A stretch of 15,160 nt of DNA from JBJXFK01 sp046155505 (GCA_046155505.1 JBJXFK010000172.1:1-15160), one strand, 5' to 3'; counted from the first letter of the stretch, positions 6,489 through 14,127 are shown. Translations and numbers: made by a program. Notes: generated by a model from the letters alone, not told the origin.

Positions 6489-7664
6489 CTACACCCCAAA
6501 ATTCGCCAGCAGCATAGCCAGATCGCTCAGCACCACGCACTGATCGTCGTCAAAATCCGCCGCCGGCAGATACGCTGCATCGCCGGCGCAGGTGCCAAAC
6601 GCGGCCAGTAGCTGCGCCAGGTCCGTCAAATCAACATGCCGATCGCCATCGACGTCTCCGGGGATTTGCAGCCCCATCGGCGTCATGAGAATCGCACCGA
6701 TCGGACCGCTGAATCCCTCGCGCGCCGCGGCGATGATCTGCCGCGAATTGTTGATCCCGTTCGCACCGCCATACTGCACGTACCACTCACCTTGCGACGG
6801 GTGAATGAGGCTGCCGAGGGCGAAGTAGCCCTCGTCCCCGAAATGAACGCCCGACGTCGTCGTGTAGTAATACAGCAGTGCGTCGCCACGGTCGTTGATC
6901 GCCGTCGCGCTGGTGGTCGTGGCGCAACCGCCGAGATATTCCCACCCGCTCACCTGCATGTAACGCATCGGAAACGTGCTGCATCCCGAGTAGCCGACGA
7001 TGTAGCCGCACACGTCGTTGTGGTTGTTGATCGCGGCTGCGGCGAAGCCCTGCCAATTGCCCGGCGGCAGCGGAATGACCGTTTCAACGCCGGTGTCGAG
7101 ATCAACGAGCCGCGAGCCGGCGACGATGACGCGCTCATCATTGATGTCGGACGCGAGGTAGGGCATCGGCGTCGGCCCCGATTCGGTGTAGAGGATGGGG
7201 TGATCCGGATTCCACCCCCAAAATCCCGAGGCGCCGATGATGTCGCCGAGGTTGTTGATCGCGTACGCGACGCTATAAAGATCCCCGGCCAGGCCGCCGA
7301 GCACTTCGACTTCATAACCGGTGCCGACCGGACGCCAGACTGCCGCGGTCGGCTGCGTGATGACATACTGATTCGGACAGACCGATCCGACGATCACGCC
7401 GGCGTCGTTGATGTCATGCACCCGCGACGACTGCATGCCCGGCGGCAGCGGCAATAGTTCGAACGGCTGACCGTTTCGAGCGACGCCCGCGAGCAGCTTT
7501 GTCCCGTCCGGCGACATGCTGCCGCAGGCAACGCCGAAGTTGTTGAGGCCAGTCGCGGTCCAGCCCGCGCCGAGCGAGCGCACTTCGAAGGATTGCATTT
7601 GGCCGACTGCTGCGGCGGTGCCAAGCGCTGCTGACAGAACTGTGATGGCCGTGAGTCGATTCAT
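6489..7664 (-). CDS. Secreted HAF-repeat protein with dockerin-like C-terminal tail
   Basis: The 391-residue product starts with a signal peptide (residues 1 to about 21; MNRLTAITVLSAALGTAAAVG). Residues about 40-315 hold degenerate HAF-type repeats with recurring cores: VHDINDAGVIVGSV (82-95), AYAINNLGDIIGAS (133-146), ASDINDERVIVAGS, AAINNHNDVCGYIVG, TAINDRGDALLYY and GINNSRQIIAAA. They predict a beta-propeller-like extracellular fold. Residues about 334-391 are a double dockerin-like segment: IPGDVDGDRHVDLTDLAQLLAAFG then FDDDQCVVLSDLAMLLANFG. The two calcium-loop-like halves are common at the ends of Phycisphaerae secreted proteins. The start at 7664 has GAGGTG 6 bases before it; an upstream ATG at 7691 would bury the signal peptide. 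Function is unknown; surface attachment or display is a guess. Confidence 0.85.
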   Translation of the reverse strand: MNRLTAITVLSAALGTAAAVGQMQSFEVRSLGAGWTATGLNNFGVACGSMSPDGTKLLAGVARNGQPFELLPLPPGMQSSRVHDINDAGVIVGSVCPNQYVITQPTAAVWRPVGTGYEVEVLGGLAGDLYSVAYAINNLGDIIGASGFWGWNPDHPILYTESGPTPMPYLASDINDERVIVAGSRLVDLDTGVETVIPLPPGNWQGFAAAAINNHNDVCGYIVGYSGCSTFPMRYMQVSGWEYLGGCATTTSATAINDRGDALLYYYTTTSGVHFGDEGYFALGSLIHPSQGEWYVQYGGANGINNSRQIIAAAREGFSGPIGAILMTPMGLQIPGDVDGDRHVDLTDLAQLLAAFGTCAGDAAYLPAADFDDDQCVVLSDLAMLLANFGV

Positions 7665-7940
7665 GGATGCACCTCGTTCTTTGCGTTTCATGCGATAGCG
7701 CGGTCCAAATCGCCCGTACGCGCGGGTGACGCAGAACCGTCTGTATCAGTTGAGCCGTCGCCGCACTCAAAAATTCAGCGTGCGTGACAATCCTCACGAT
7801 CTCGCGAAATTGCGCGATCGGGAGTGATGGTGGGGTGTGCAATTAGCGTGCCGAAGGAATGTGATTCGCGTCACGCACTGGAGCACCGCAGCCCTCCGCG
7901 GTTTGTTCGCGCGACGATCGCGCATTCGCGTAACGCGAAC

Positions 7941-9182
7941 TTACGCCGGCCAGTCGCGCGGGCCGCAGCTCAGCAGCAGGCCCTCGCCGGTGATCGGGTA
8001 TTTCTCGAGGTGCCTGGCGATCGACTTCGGCGTCACCGCCTCGACCCGAGCCATGCGGGCGTCGGCCGAAAGCACCGTCCCGGTCGTTTCCAGATCATCG
8101 ACAAGCTGCATGAATCGCGTACGCGGGTTCTCGGCTTCCATCGCAAGCTGCGTGCGGCGGCGATTTTTCACCCGCTGCACTTCTTCCGCCGTGAAGCCGC
8201 CTTTCATCACCGACGTCGCTTCTTTGCGCAGCGCGTCGATCATCGCGTCGCAATTTTCCGGCTCGCCGCCGCCGTAGAGCGCGAGCATGCCGTAGTCGCC
8301 ATAGCTGAGCCAAGCCGCTCCGGCTTGCGAGCAAATGCCCTTCTGCACGATGTTCCAATAGCAGCGCGAATTCGGCCCGCCGAACAGCGACGAAAACGTT
8401 TCGATATTCTCGGCGTCGTCCGAGCCGTGCGGCACCGACGGATAAAGCAGAATCACCGTCTGCTGCTTGAACTGATCGAGCTTGTGCTTACGCACACCGG
8501 TCGTCAGCGGAGCGGGCGTCGGAAATTCGCGATGCCCGTTGCTGGTGCGCGCCCAACCGCCGCAGTAGCGGCCGGTCGCCGCGAACAGTGCCTCTGCGTC
8601 GATCGAACCCGACGCAATGAGCGTCATGTTCGACGCCGCGTAACGCTGATCGCGATAGTTGAGCATGATGTCGCGCGGCAGGCCGGCGATCGTCTCTTTC
8701 TCGCCGAGGATTTCGTGGGCGAGCGGATGCTCGCCGAACACCGTCTCGTGCAGGAAGTTCCAAACGTGATGATCGAACGAGTCGCCGCTCATCGCGATCT
8801 CTTCGAGAATCACGTTCCGCTCGGTTTCGAAATCGGCTGCCGGAATACTCGGTCGCATCATGTCGGCCAGCAATTCGAGCTGCGGCTCGAACCGGTCGCT
8901 CGGCACCCAACCGTAATAGACCGTGTGTTCTTTGCCGGTGAAGGCGTTGTAGATGCTGCCGAGTTCATCGAAACGCACGTTGATCTCGCGCCAATCGCGC
9001 TTGGCAGTGCCCTTGAAGCACATGTGCTCAAGAAAGTGGCTCACGCCATGCTCGGGCCGCGTCTCATGCCGCGAGCCGGTGCGGACGAAAAAGCCGAGGG
9101 CGGCGGAGCTGACGTTGGGCATCTGCTCGACAACAACGCGCAGGCCGTTGGGGAGCGTGTGTTCGATGAAGTGCGATGTCAT
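7941..9182 (-). CDS. M16-family zinc metallopeptidase (insulinase/processing peptidase type)
   Basis: The 413-residue product is a single M16B-like peptidase. It opens with LPNGLRVVVEQMPNVSSAALGFFVRTGSRHE. The inverted zinc motif H49-F-L-E52-H53 follows, with the third ligand E128 in ERNVILEEIAM (121-131), at the usual distance of about 75 residues. E52 is the catalytic base. The second, non-catalytic half (from about 210) ends with the GGFTAEEVQRVKNR helix seen in the family. Length is normal for a one-chain bacterial processing-peptidase homologue. The ATG at 9182 has only a weak ribosome site, but upstream sequence in the same frame is translated repeat DNA. There is no signal peptide, so it is probably cytoplasmic. 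The exact substrate is unknown. Confidence 0.93.
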   Translation of the reverse strand: MTSHFIEHTLPNGLRVVVEQMPNVSSAALGFFVRTGSRHETRPEHGVSHFLEHMCFKGTAKRDWREINVRFDELGSIYNAFTGKEHTVYYGWVPSDRFEPQLELLADMMRPSIPAADFETERNVILEEIAMSGDSFDHHVWNFLHETVFGEHPLAHEILGEKETIAGLPRDIMLNYRDQRYAASNMTLIASGSIDAEALFAATGRYCGGWARTSNGHREFPTPAPLTTGVRKHKLDQFKQQTVILLYPSVPHGSDDAENIETFSSLFGGPNSRCYWNIVQKGICSQAGAAWLSYGDYGMLALYGGGEPENCDAMIDALRKEATSVMKGGFTAEEVQRVKNRRRTQLAMEAENPRTRFMQLVDDLETTGTVLSADARMARVEAVTPKSIARHLEKYPITGEGLLLSCGPRDWPA

Positions 9183-9212
9183 GGTCGGATGATATCCGGT
9201 TCGGCGGTGTGT

Positions 9213-9268
9213 CGCCTTGTTGCACCCGCCGTGTGGCACCCGCCTTGTTGCGCCCGCCGTGTGGCACC
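9213..9268. repeat. Two tandem 28-bp repeats
   Basis: Units 9213-9240 and 9241-9268 both read CGCCTTGTTGC, then A or G, then CCCGCCGTGTGGCACC. They differ at one base of 28. A third partial copy merges into the large palindrome that follows. Confidence 0.85.
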
Positions 9269-9331
9269 CGCTATCAGCGGGTGGCGAGCAAACGGCTCGG
9301 AGCGGCCACCCGCTAATAGCGGGTGCCACAC
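9259..9331. repeat. Compound palindrome (GTGTGGCACCCGCT type)
   Basis: The arms 9259-9285 and 9305-9331 are 27 bp each and pair at 26 positions, with a 19-base loop. Each arm is itself palindromic (CACCCGCT and AGCGGGTG). The unit GTGGCACCCGCT is familiar from planctomycete intergenic regions. It lies between the peptidase start (9182) and the stop of the next gene (9341), and could end the minus-strand transcript arriving from 10537. Confidence 0.85.
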
Positions 9332-9340
9332 CGCAACTCA

Positions 9341-10537
9341 TCAACCAAACCGACCGCGCTCTTTCGCCGCACCGCCCGGCTGAAACAGCGGCTTTTGAAT
9401 CTCGCGCAGATAGCCCTTCTTCTGAAAAAACTCGAGCGTCTCCTCGGTCGAGCGAAACACGCGCGTCGCCGTCTCCGTGATGAACGGCGACGGCTCGGCT
9501 TTCGGCTTCCACACGACGTACACCTCTTTGGTGGTCTCATACGCGTGTTGCAATTCGCGCTCAACGCCGCTCGACAATCCCGGCTTGCCGTTCGGCAACT
9601 CGGGCACGAGACTGACGATCATGTCGCTTTGGTCGATGAGTTTGAAATCGCGCGCGTAAATTTGCCCGTCGATGTCTTTGGCGACGTTGGTCACTTCCTG
9701 CACGCTGAACTCGACGTCGACATTGTTCGTCTTGACGGTGAACTTCGTCTCGCCGCGCTGCGTCGCCGAGCCGGCTTCGAACAGCAAGCGCTTTTCATCG
9801 AGATCGCCCGGATCAAACGTGATGAAATGCTCGGCCAGCGCCGCGCGAAACGCGTCGATCTCGGCCAGCGTCTCGGGCAGGTCCATCACATGCGTCATCG
9901 GGAACGACGGATAGACGCGCTTCATTTCTGGTTTCAGGAGCAGTCGGTAGAGCGACTCGACCGTGCTGTCCTCGATGCCGCGGGCCACGATATAGAACGC
10001 GCCATGGCCGCGAATTGCGGTCGCCAGAATCTCGGTCGCGAGAATCTCCTCCTCGCGCCAGACGAGAATGTCCTTGAGCGTGTGCGTGAAATCGTGATCG
10101 CGCATCATGCGTTCGTGCACAGCGTCCACATTGTCGACCAGCGTGATGTACAAGTCGGCGTCGAGGGCCGACATGTGGTCATAGTCGAACGCCGGAAACA
10201 GGCCGTGCTTCCAACGAAACGCGGCGTGCGTGTTGACGATCACGGTCTCGTGCTTGTCCACATCGGCCAGCACTTCCTTGAACGCCGAGCGGCGCAGCGA
10301 GTTCAATCGCCCGAGCGGCAGGTCGAGAATGCGTCCGGGCCGCACATCCGGCGCGTCGGCGTACATCATGTCGCCCAGATGAAACAGCTTGACCCGCTCG
10401 CCGCGCGACTCGGCCAGTCGACTCACCTTTTCCAGGAACGGCTTTTTATCGACGCCCACCTGTCCGGTGACCACCATGCGGCGACCGCCGGTGCGACCGG
10501 GTTGAAAAAGCGTTCCGCGTGTTGTCGATTGAGACAT
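9341..10537 (-). CDS. Two-domain protein: archaeal-type nucleotide kinase-like plus nucleoside deoxyribosyltransferase-like
   Basis: The 398-residue product begins with a P-loop NTPase domain (about 18-200). MVVTGQVGVDKKPFLEKV (21-38) stands where a Walker A should be, but the usual GK[ST] is replaced by D-K-K. Later features are NTHAAFRWKHGLFPAFDYDH (102-121), DLYITLVDNVDAVHERMMRD (128-147) and DILVWREEEILATE (156-169), which resemble adenylate-kinase-like ATPases. The C-terminal domain (about 285-375) reads FKLIDQSDMIVSLVPEL, then SSGVERELQHAYETTKEVY and VVWKPK, as in the nucleoside 2-deoxyribosyltransferase fold. The ATG at 10537 follows a GAGGA ribosome site, so the extra 62 upstream residues are rejected. 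A role in nucleotide salvage or sensing is likely but not shown. Confidence 0.65.
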   Translation of the reverse strand: MSQSTTRGTLFQPGRTGGRRMVVTGQVGVDKKPFLEKVSRLAESRGERVKLFHLGDMMYADAPDVRPGRILDLPLGRLNSLRRSAFKEVLADVDKHETVIVNTHAAFRWKHGLFPAFDYDHMSALDADLYITLVDNVDAVHERMMRDHDFTHTLKDILVWREEEILATEILATAIRGHGAFYIVARGIEDSTVESLYRLLLKPEMKRVYPSFPMTHVMDLPETLAEIDAFRAALAEHFITFDPGDLDEKRLLFEAGSATQRGETKFTVKTNNVDVEFSVQEVTNVAKDIDGQIYARDFKLIDQSDMIVSLVPELPNGKPGLSSGVERELQHAYETTKEVYVVWKPKAEPSPFITETATRVFRSTEETLEFFQKKGYLREIQKPLFQPGGAAKERGRFG

Positions 10538-10623
10538 TCGATCCTCGCATCCGCAATAACCGGAAATCGATCCGAATATTCTAACGCGAGTCGTGCAGAC
10601 TTGCTTTGCGTCGCATGCTGAGA

Positions 10624-10639
10624 GCGACGTCCCTGTCGC
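10624..10639. repeat. Small hairpin after the FlgI-like gene
   Basis: GCGAC (10624-10628) pairs with GTCGC (10635-10639) over a 6-base loop, directly after the stop codon at 10641 on the minus strand. It is too weak to be sure it is a terminator; it may be part of a dispersed planctomycete repeat. Confidence 0.4.
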
Positions 10640-10640
10640 G

Positions 10641-12533
10641 CTACTCCGGTCGCTCCTTGCGCGGCGAACCATCGGTCGGAGCGCTCGGCGGCTCGGTCCG
10701 TGCTTCGTCGCTCGACTCAGCATCGTCGTCCGTCGGCGTCTCCTCGTCCGCCTCGCGACGCTCGACCGGCTTGGGCCCGAGCAGTTCGTCGAGCTTGGCG
10801 TTCTCGAGCACCAGCCGCGCCGCGATCGTGCCGTCGCGCGTCAGCGCATCCAGCACTTCGACAATCGACGAGTAATTGAGCCCGATGCCGGGAAAACGCC
10901 CCTGCTCGTCGGCCATCGGCAACGCCGCCAAGCCGCGAATGAGATCGATCACACGCGGCGGCACGCTGATCGTGTCGCTCAGCTTGCCCGACGCACGCGT
11001 GCGGCAAAACAACGAGACTTCCGAGTTTTGCTCGGCCGCATTCAGCGTCACCAGATTCTTTGGATGGTTGAAAAACATCGGCACTTGCAGTGGCAACGCG
11101 TTCCCGCCGAACACGGCGATTCGCGGCTCGCGTGAGCGGCGTACGTGAATCAACGGCTTCCCGCTGCTCTCGATGACGTCGAGCACCAACCCGGTTTGGC
11201 TGCGGTCCAGCGCGCTGCGAAAGCGCATCGTCTGCACCGACGGATGCCGCCGATCGACCAATCCCTGATACGCCGCGATGCGTCGATCGTCGTCGTCGTG
11301 GCTCAGCAGCGCGTAAAGCCGCCCCGTCGCGGACGACATCTCGCACTCGGCCAGCTCACGCACCGCACGCAATGCATAGCGATTGTCCTTCGCCGACGCG
11401 ATCTGCCCCATCGCCGAAACCGCCGTTGTGTCGCCCAGCCGCAGGCCCGCGCGAACGGCATAGAAACGAACCTCGGGGTCGTCGTTCGAATAGAGCGGCT
11501 GAATCAGCGGAATCGCACCCTTGCCCATGCCTTCCCAGACGAGCGCGATGTCGTTCAGCCGATCGCGCGTCTCGCCCAGCCCCTCGGTCATCTCGCGGAC
11601 GCGCCGTTCCTGCATGCCCGACGAGCCCTGCATCATCACGCGCATCGCCACGTCGAGAAAATGCTTCGGGTTCGTCGCATACGCCGCCGGCGTCTTCAAG
11701 ACGACATAGCCTTCGCTCATCGCCTCGGCGATTTTTTCGCGCGGGCCGAATCGCTCGTTTAGTCGTCCCTCGATCCGCCGCGCCATCGAATACGACGGTT
11801 GATCCAGCAGAACGCGCACGCTTCGCGCCTGCATCGACCGCCCGCCGCCCAGCACGAACCCCTTGCGCGGATTCGGCGTCACATCTTCGCTCTCCGGCGC
11901 GAACGGGTTGGTAAACACCGGCCCGCGCGCCCGAGCGAGCGCCTTGCCGCCGATCAATCCCTGCCCGCTCGCTGCGCTCTCAAAAATTTTCAACTCGCAC
12001 GGCAACAACATGCCGCCCTCGATCGAGCGTGCCTGCGTGCCGACCGCCTCGACCTGAATGTCGAACGCCGACCCCTGCGGCGCGCCGGCGGGCACGATGC
12101 CCTGAATCTCCACTACAGCTGCGTCAGGCGAACTGAGCAATCGATCGGGCGAGATCGCGGGCCGGGCACTTTCGGATTTCGACGTCATTTCTTTTGTTAG
12201 AAAGTCGATCAGATACTCGCGAATGCTCTCGGGCACATCGCTGCCGCCCGACTCGCCCAGGCCGACCACCACGCCGAAGCCGCGCAGCCGCAGCGGCTCG
12301 GCATCGGCCAATACGCATGATTCGCCGATGGTGTCGCGCAGCAGCGGATCGACCTGATCAGCGTCCGACGGTCGCTGCTCGGCGGGCAGTTTGCGATTGT
12401 TGCAGCCGACGCAGAGCAGCGCCAGCAAGACGCAGGTGAAAGCCGGCCAGACGCAGGTCAGCACCAAGGACCGACTCGAAGCTGTTGTAGTTACCGCCGT
12501 GAGTAGCTCGGCGCGCGCGTGCGGAACGTTCAT
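10641..12533 (-). CDS. FlgI-like (flagellar P-ring) lipoprotein with HEAT-like insert
   Basis: The 630-residue product is far longer than FlgI (about 370). It starts with a basic N-terminus, a hydrophobic stretch (about 23-43) and a possible lipobox ending at C44 (LLCVGC). A FlgI-like region follows: LRLRGFGVVVGLGESGGSDVP (81-101) matches the family's 'QLIGYGLVVGL.GTGD' signature. Later come VPAGAPQGSAFDIQVEAVGTQARSIEGGML (147-176) and GGKALARARGP (195-205). Residues about 335-430 are HEAT-like helical pairs (IPLIQPLYSNDDPEVRFYAV, AYQGLVDRRHP). The end of the fold returns in IVEVLDALTRDGTIAARLVL (557-576), like the FlgI C-terminus. An acidic, Pro/Glu-rich tail ends it. The start at 12533 has GAGGG 9 bases upstream. 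No other flagellar gene is in the window, so it may be a P-ring relative with another job. Confidence 0.72.
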   Translation of the reverse strand: MNVPHARAELLTAVTTTASSRSLVLTCVWPAFTCVLLALLCVGCNNRKLPAEQRPSDADQVDPLLRDTIGESCVLADAEPLRLRGFGVVVGLGESGGSDVPESIREYLIDFLTKEMTSKSESARPAISPDRLLSSPDAAVVEIQGIVPAGAPQGSAFDIQVEAVGTQARSIEGGMLLPCELKIFESAASGQGLIGGKALARARGPVFTNPFAPESEDVTPNPRKGFVLGGGRSMQARSVRVLLDQPSYSMARRIEGRLNERFGPREKIAEAMSEGYVVLKTPAAYATNPKHFLDVAMRVMMQGSSGMQERRVREMTEGLGETRDRLNDIALVWEGMGKGAIPLIQPLYSNDDPEVRFYAVRAGLRLGDTTAVSAMGQIASAKDNRYALRAVRELAECEMSSATGRLYALLSHDDDDRRIAAYQGLVDRRHPSVQTMRFRSALDRSQTGLVLDVIESSGKPLIHVRRSREPRIAVFGGNALPLQVPMFFNHPKNLVTLNAAEQNSEVSLFCRTRASGKLSDTISVPPRVIDLIRGLAALPMADEQGRFPGIGLNYSSIVEVLDALTRDGTIAARLVLENAKLDELLGPKPVERREADEETPTDDDAESSDEARTEPPSAPTDGSPRKERPE

Positions 12534-12622
12534 ACGGCGAGACCCTCGTAGCCCGGCTTGATCGGCACGCGACCGCCACTTTGGCCGCAATAGGCAAGCC
12601 CGCAGGTCATGATACCCGATCG

Positions 12623-12740
12623 CGCGGCGGCAGTCGGGAGCGGCTCACGCGGAGGCCGTGGAGGCGCGGAAGTCGGGAGCGGCTCACGCAGAGGCGCGGC
12701 AGTCGGAAATGGCTCACGCAGAGGCGCGGCGGCGCGGAGG
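12623..12740. repeat. 30-bp tandem repeats (GGCTCACGCAGAGGCGCGG type)
   Basis: Units 12661-12690 and 12691-12720 are each 30 bp and differ at four positions. A partial unit begins at 12721, and an earlier, offset copy lies at 12623-12651. The shared core AGTCGG..GGCTCACGC is intergenic repeat DNA and not coding, although it happens to be open in the frame of the RHS fragment. It marks the left edge of the mosaic region. Confidence 0.85.
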
Positions 12741-12810
12741 AAGAGGGAACGAATGCGTTGCTGCGGCGGAATTGGGTAGGCGTCTGGTGCGGCGAAGTTG
12801 GGTCGGCTTG

Positions 12811-13099
12811 GTCAGTTCCATCACCCAGACCGACCCGACCATCTCGGTCACGGTCAACTACACCTACGACAAACGCGGCCGCCTGATCGCCGAGGTCGGC
12901 CAGCTCTGGGCCGGGCCGGGGAATTCGCCGATCGCGGTCGATACCGAGTTCGAATACGACCAACTCGGCAACCGCCTGTCGCGGACCGATAACACCACCA
13001 CGCCGGCGACGGTCACCGGCTACGAGTATGACGTTCACAATTTCTCGACCGCCGGGACGTACAATCACCGGCTGCTGTCGGCGACGACTTCGGAGTCGC
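12811..13099 (+). pseudogene. RHS/YD-repeat core fragment 1
   Basis: About 96 codons of a much larger RHS protein survive without a start. They include VNYTYDKRGRLIAEVGQLW, then FEYDQLGNRLSRTDN and YEYDVHNFS. The YTYDKRGRLI, FEYDQLGNRLS and YEYD strings are classic YD repeats of the RHS beta-barrel shell that encloses a C-terminal toxin. No start codon or signal lies before it; it emerges from repeat DNA. It is in frame with the next small gene. The intact gene would be thousands of bases long, so this is a remnant. Confidence 0.75.
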
Positions 13100-13102
13100 G
13101 AT

Positions 13103-13147
13103 ATGGGCGCTCTGGTCCCGCAGTGGCGCACGAAAATTTCAACATGA
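13103..13147 (+). pseudogene. Possible toxin-tail remnant of RHS cassette 1
   Basis: In the frame one base on from the RHS fragment, an open stretch reads MGALVPQWRTKIST and stops at TGA (13145-13147). The TGA overlaps the ATG of the next gene as ATGA, the layout seen when an immunity gene is coupled to a toxin. Only 14 codons after the ATG remain, so this is inference from layout, not from a toxin fold. Confidence 0.35.
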
Positions 13148-13434
13148 CCGGACTACGTGAATCACTCACTGTCGCAATCTCCACGCTCGCACCACTTGGT
13201 GATGCCGCGTCAGCGCCGAGCGGGTGGGCGGCGCTGGAAGCGGCGCTATTCCGGCGTCATCCGGCACTGAAAGATGTGCTGCGCAAGCATTACGATCGGA
13301 TACGCGTTGATGTGGAGGCGCTGGTCGGAGCTCCCGACGCCGCAGCTCGTTGGAAGATCGAGCGCAAGCAAATTCGGGATATGTTAATCGTGTTTCGCGA
13401 AGAGCTGACCGCCGAGCTTGAACGGCAACCATAG
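13144..13434 (+). CDS. Small helical protein, candidate orphan immunity protein
   Basis: This 96-residue protein is not one I recognise. It starts MTGLRESLTVAISTLAPLGD and is mostly helical, with an amphipathic middle (LEAALFRRHPALKDVLRKHY) and a charged C-terminal helix pair (KIERKQIRDMLIVFREELTAELERQ). It has no signal peptide. Its ATG overlaps an upstream TGA as ATGA and it lacks a strong ribosome site of its own, which fits translational coupling. The frame is open upstream into the RHS fragment, so a fused reading is possible, but a separate small gene fits the neighbours better. It sits between two RHS fragments, the usual place of a displaced immunity gene. Function is inferred from position only. 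Confidence 0.5.
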   Translation: MTGLRESLTVAISTLAPLGDAASAPSGWAALEAALFRRHPALKDVLRKHYDRIRVDVEALVGAPDAAARWKIERKQIRDMLIVFREELTAELERQP

Positions 13435-13592
13435 CCGAAGACACGACGGACCTGAACTTGGCGACCTTCACGTACAATGGCGCGGGTTCGGTGAGGTTGG
13501 CCGTTCCCTCCTCGCAAGACGATGCCATCGCCACTGGGCGAGTGAACTGGAGCGGTTCGCGTGTCAACAATTTGTGCGGTCAGAAAACGTAA
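13435..13592 (+). pseudogene. RHS core fragment 2 with toxin-tail end
   Basis: In a new frame, 52 codons read AEDTTDLNLATFTYNGAGSV and then RLAVPSSQDDAIATG before the stop TAA at 13590. TFTYNGAGSVR is a YD-type string. The reading begins directly after the preceding gene and lacks a start. Its last 32 bases overlap the start of the next gene (GTG at 13561), again like a toxin tail reaching into its immunity gene. Confidence 0.55.
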
Positions 13593-14127
13593 GCAGATTT
13601 GCGTGGCTTGGGATGCAATCATCACCAGCGGTTCGAATTCGCGCGGCAATGCGAAACCACGACAGAAGGTACTGCGTGTCGGCGACAACTGGATTGGAGT
13701 GGCCGGACTATCGGTGTATTACAACCTGCTCGACCACTGGTCGGCTACGGCCCGTGTGCCGATTCTCCGCACCGAACGCGACGTTCTTGGCATGTTCCTA
13801 AAGCTTCTGAAGGCCCTGCGCTCGTCGTATCACTTTGTCAACGATCAGTCGGATTCCGATTCCCCCAGCCCATTTTCGGATTTTTCCGCGGAGTTCCTTG
13901 TCGTGAACGCGCACGGCATGTTCATCGCCAAGGAGATCTTGAGCATCACAAGCTACGATTCGTACTGTGCGATCGGCTCGGGTTCGCCCTTCGCCGAGGC
14001 GGCGGCGTTTTCGCTGTATGACCGGCTAAGCACGGCCCGTGAAATCGCGCATGAGTCGATGAAGGCCGCGTTGGAGTTTGACCGGGCGAGCGGCGGGCCA
14101 GTCGAATCCGTGTCGATCTCGGTCTAA
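13561..14127 (+). CDS. HslV/proteasome-beta-like Ntn hydrolase
   Basis: The 188-residue product aligns by eye with HslV. (M)STICAVRKRKQICVAWD (1-18) matches TTIVSVRRNGHVVIAGD. QKVLRVGDNWIGVAGL (35-50) matches KKVRRL...VIAGFAG. The C-terminal part SYCAIGSGSPFAEAAA (134-149) and LSTAREIAHESMKAA (156-170) match AIGSGGPYAQAAA and LSAREIAEKALDIA. D18 and K36 stand at the HslV Asp17 and Lys33 positions. After removal of the first Met the exposed residue is Ser2, not Thr, so Ser would be the nucleophile unless trimmed to Thr3. The GTG at 13561 has GGAG 9 bases upstream. There is no HslU ATPase nearby. It lies between RHS fragments in the slot of an immunity gene. Confidence 0.7.
   Translation: MSTICAVRKRKQICVAWDAIITSGSNSRGNAKPRQKVLRVGDNWIGVAGLSVYYNLLDHWSATARVPILRTERDVLGMFLKLLKALRSSYHFVNDQSDSDSPSPFSDFSAEFLVVNAHGMFIAKEILSITSYDSYCAIGSGSPFAEAAAFSLYDRLSTAREIAHESMKAALEFDRASGGPVESVSISV

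Noticed and set aside
5396..6499. A 367-residue open frame on the minus strand
   Set aside because: It is antisense to the phosphatase gene and rich in His/Asp/Arg, as expected of a shadow.
7824..9383. A 519-residue open frame on the plus strand
   Set aside because: It is the mirror of the M16 peptidase, whose zinc motif and family layout are clear; high GC makes such antisense frames common.
12661..12720. CRISPR array
   Set aside because: The 30-bp units are directly adjacent with no spacers between them, and no cas gene is present.
12658..13434. A single 258-residue protein starting at 12658
   Set aside because: Its first 50 residues are translated 30-bp repeats and its last 96 look like a separate small gene; only the middle is RHS.
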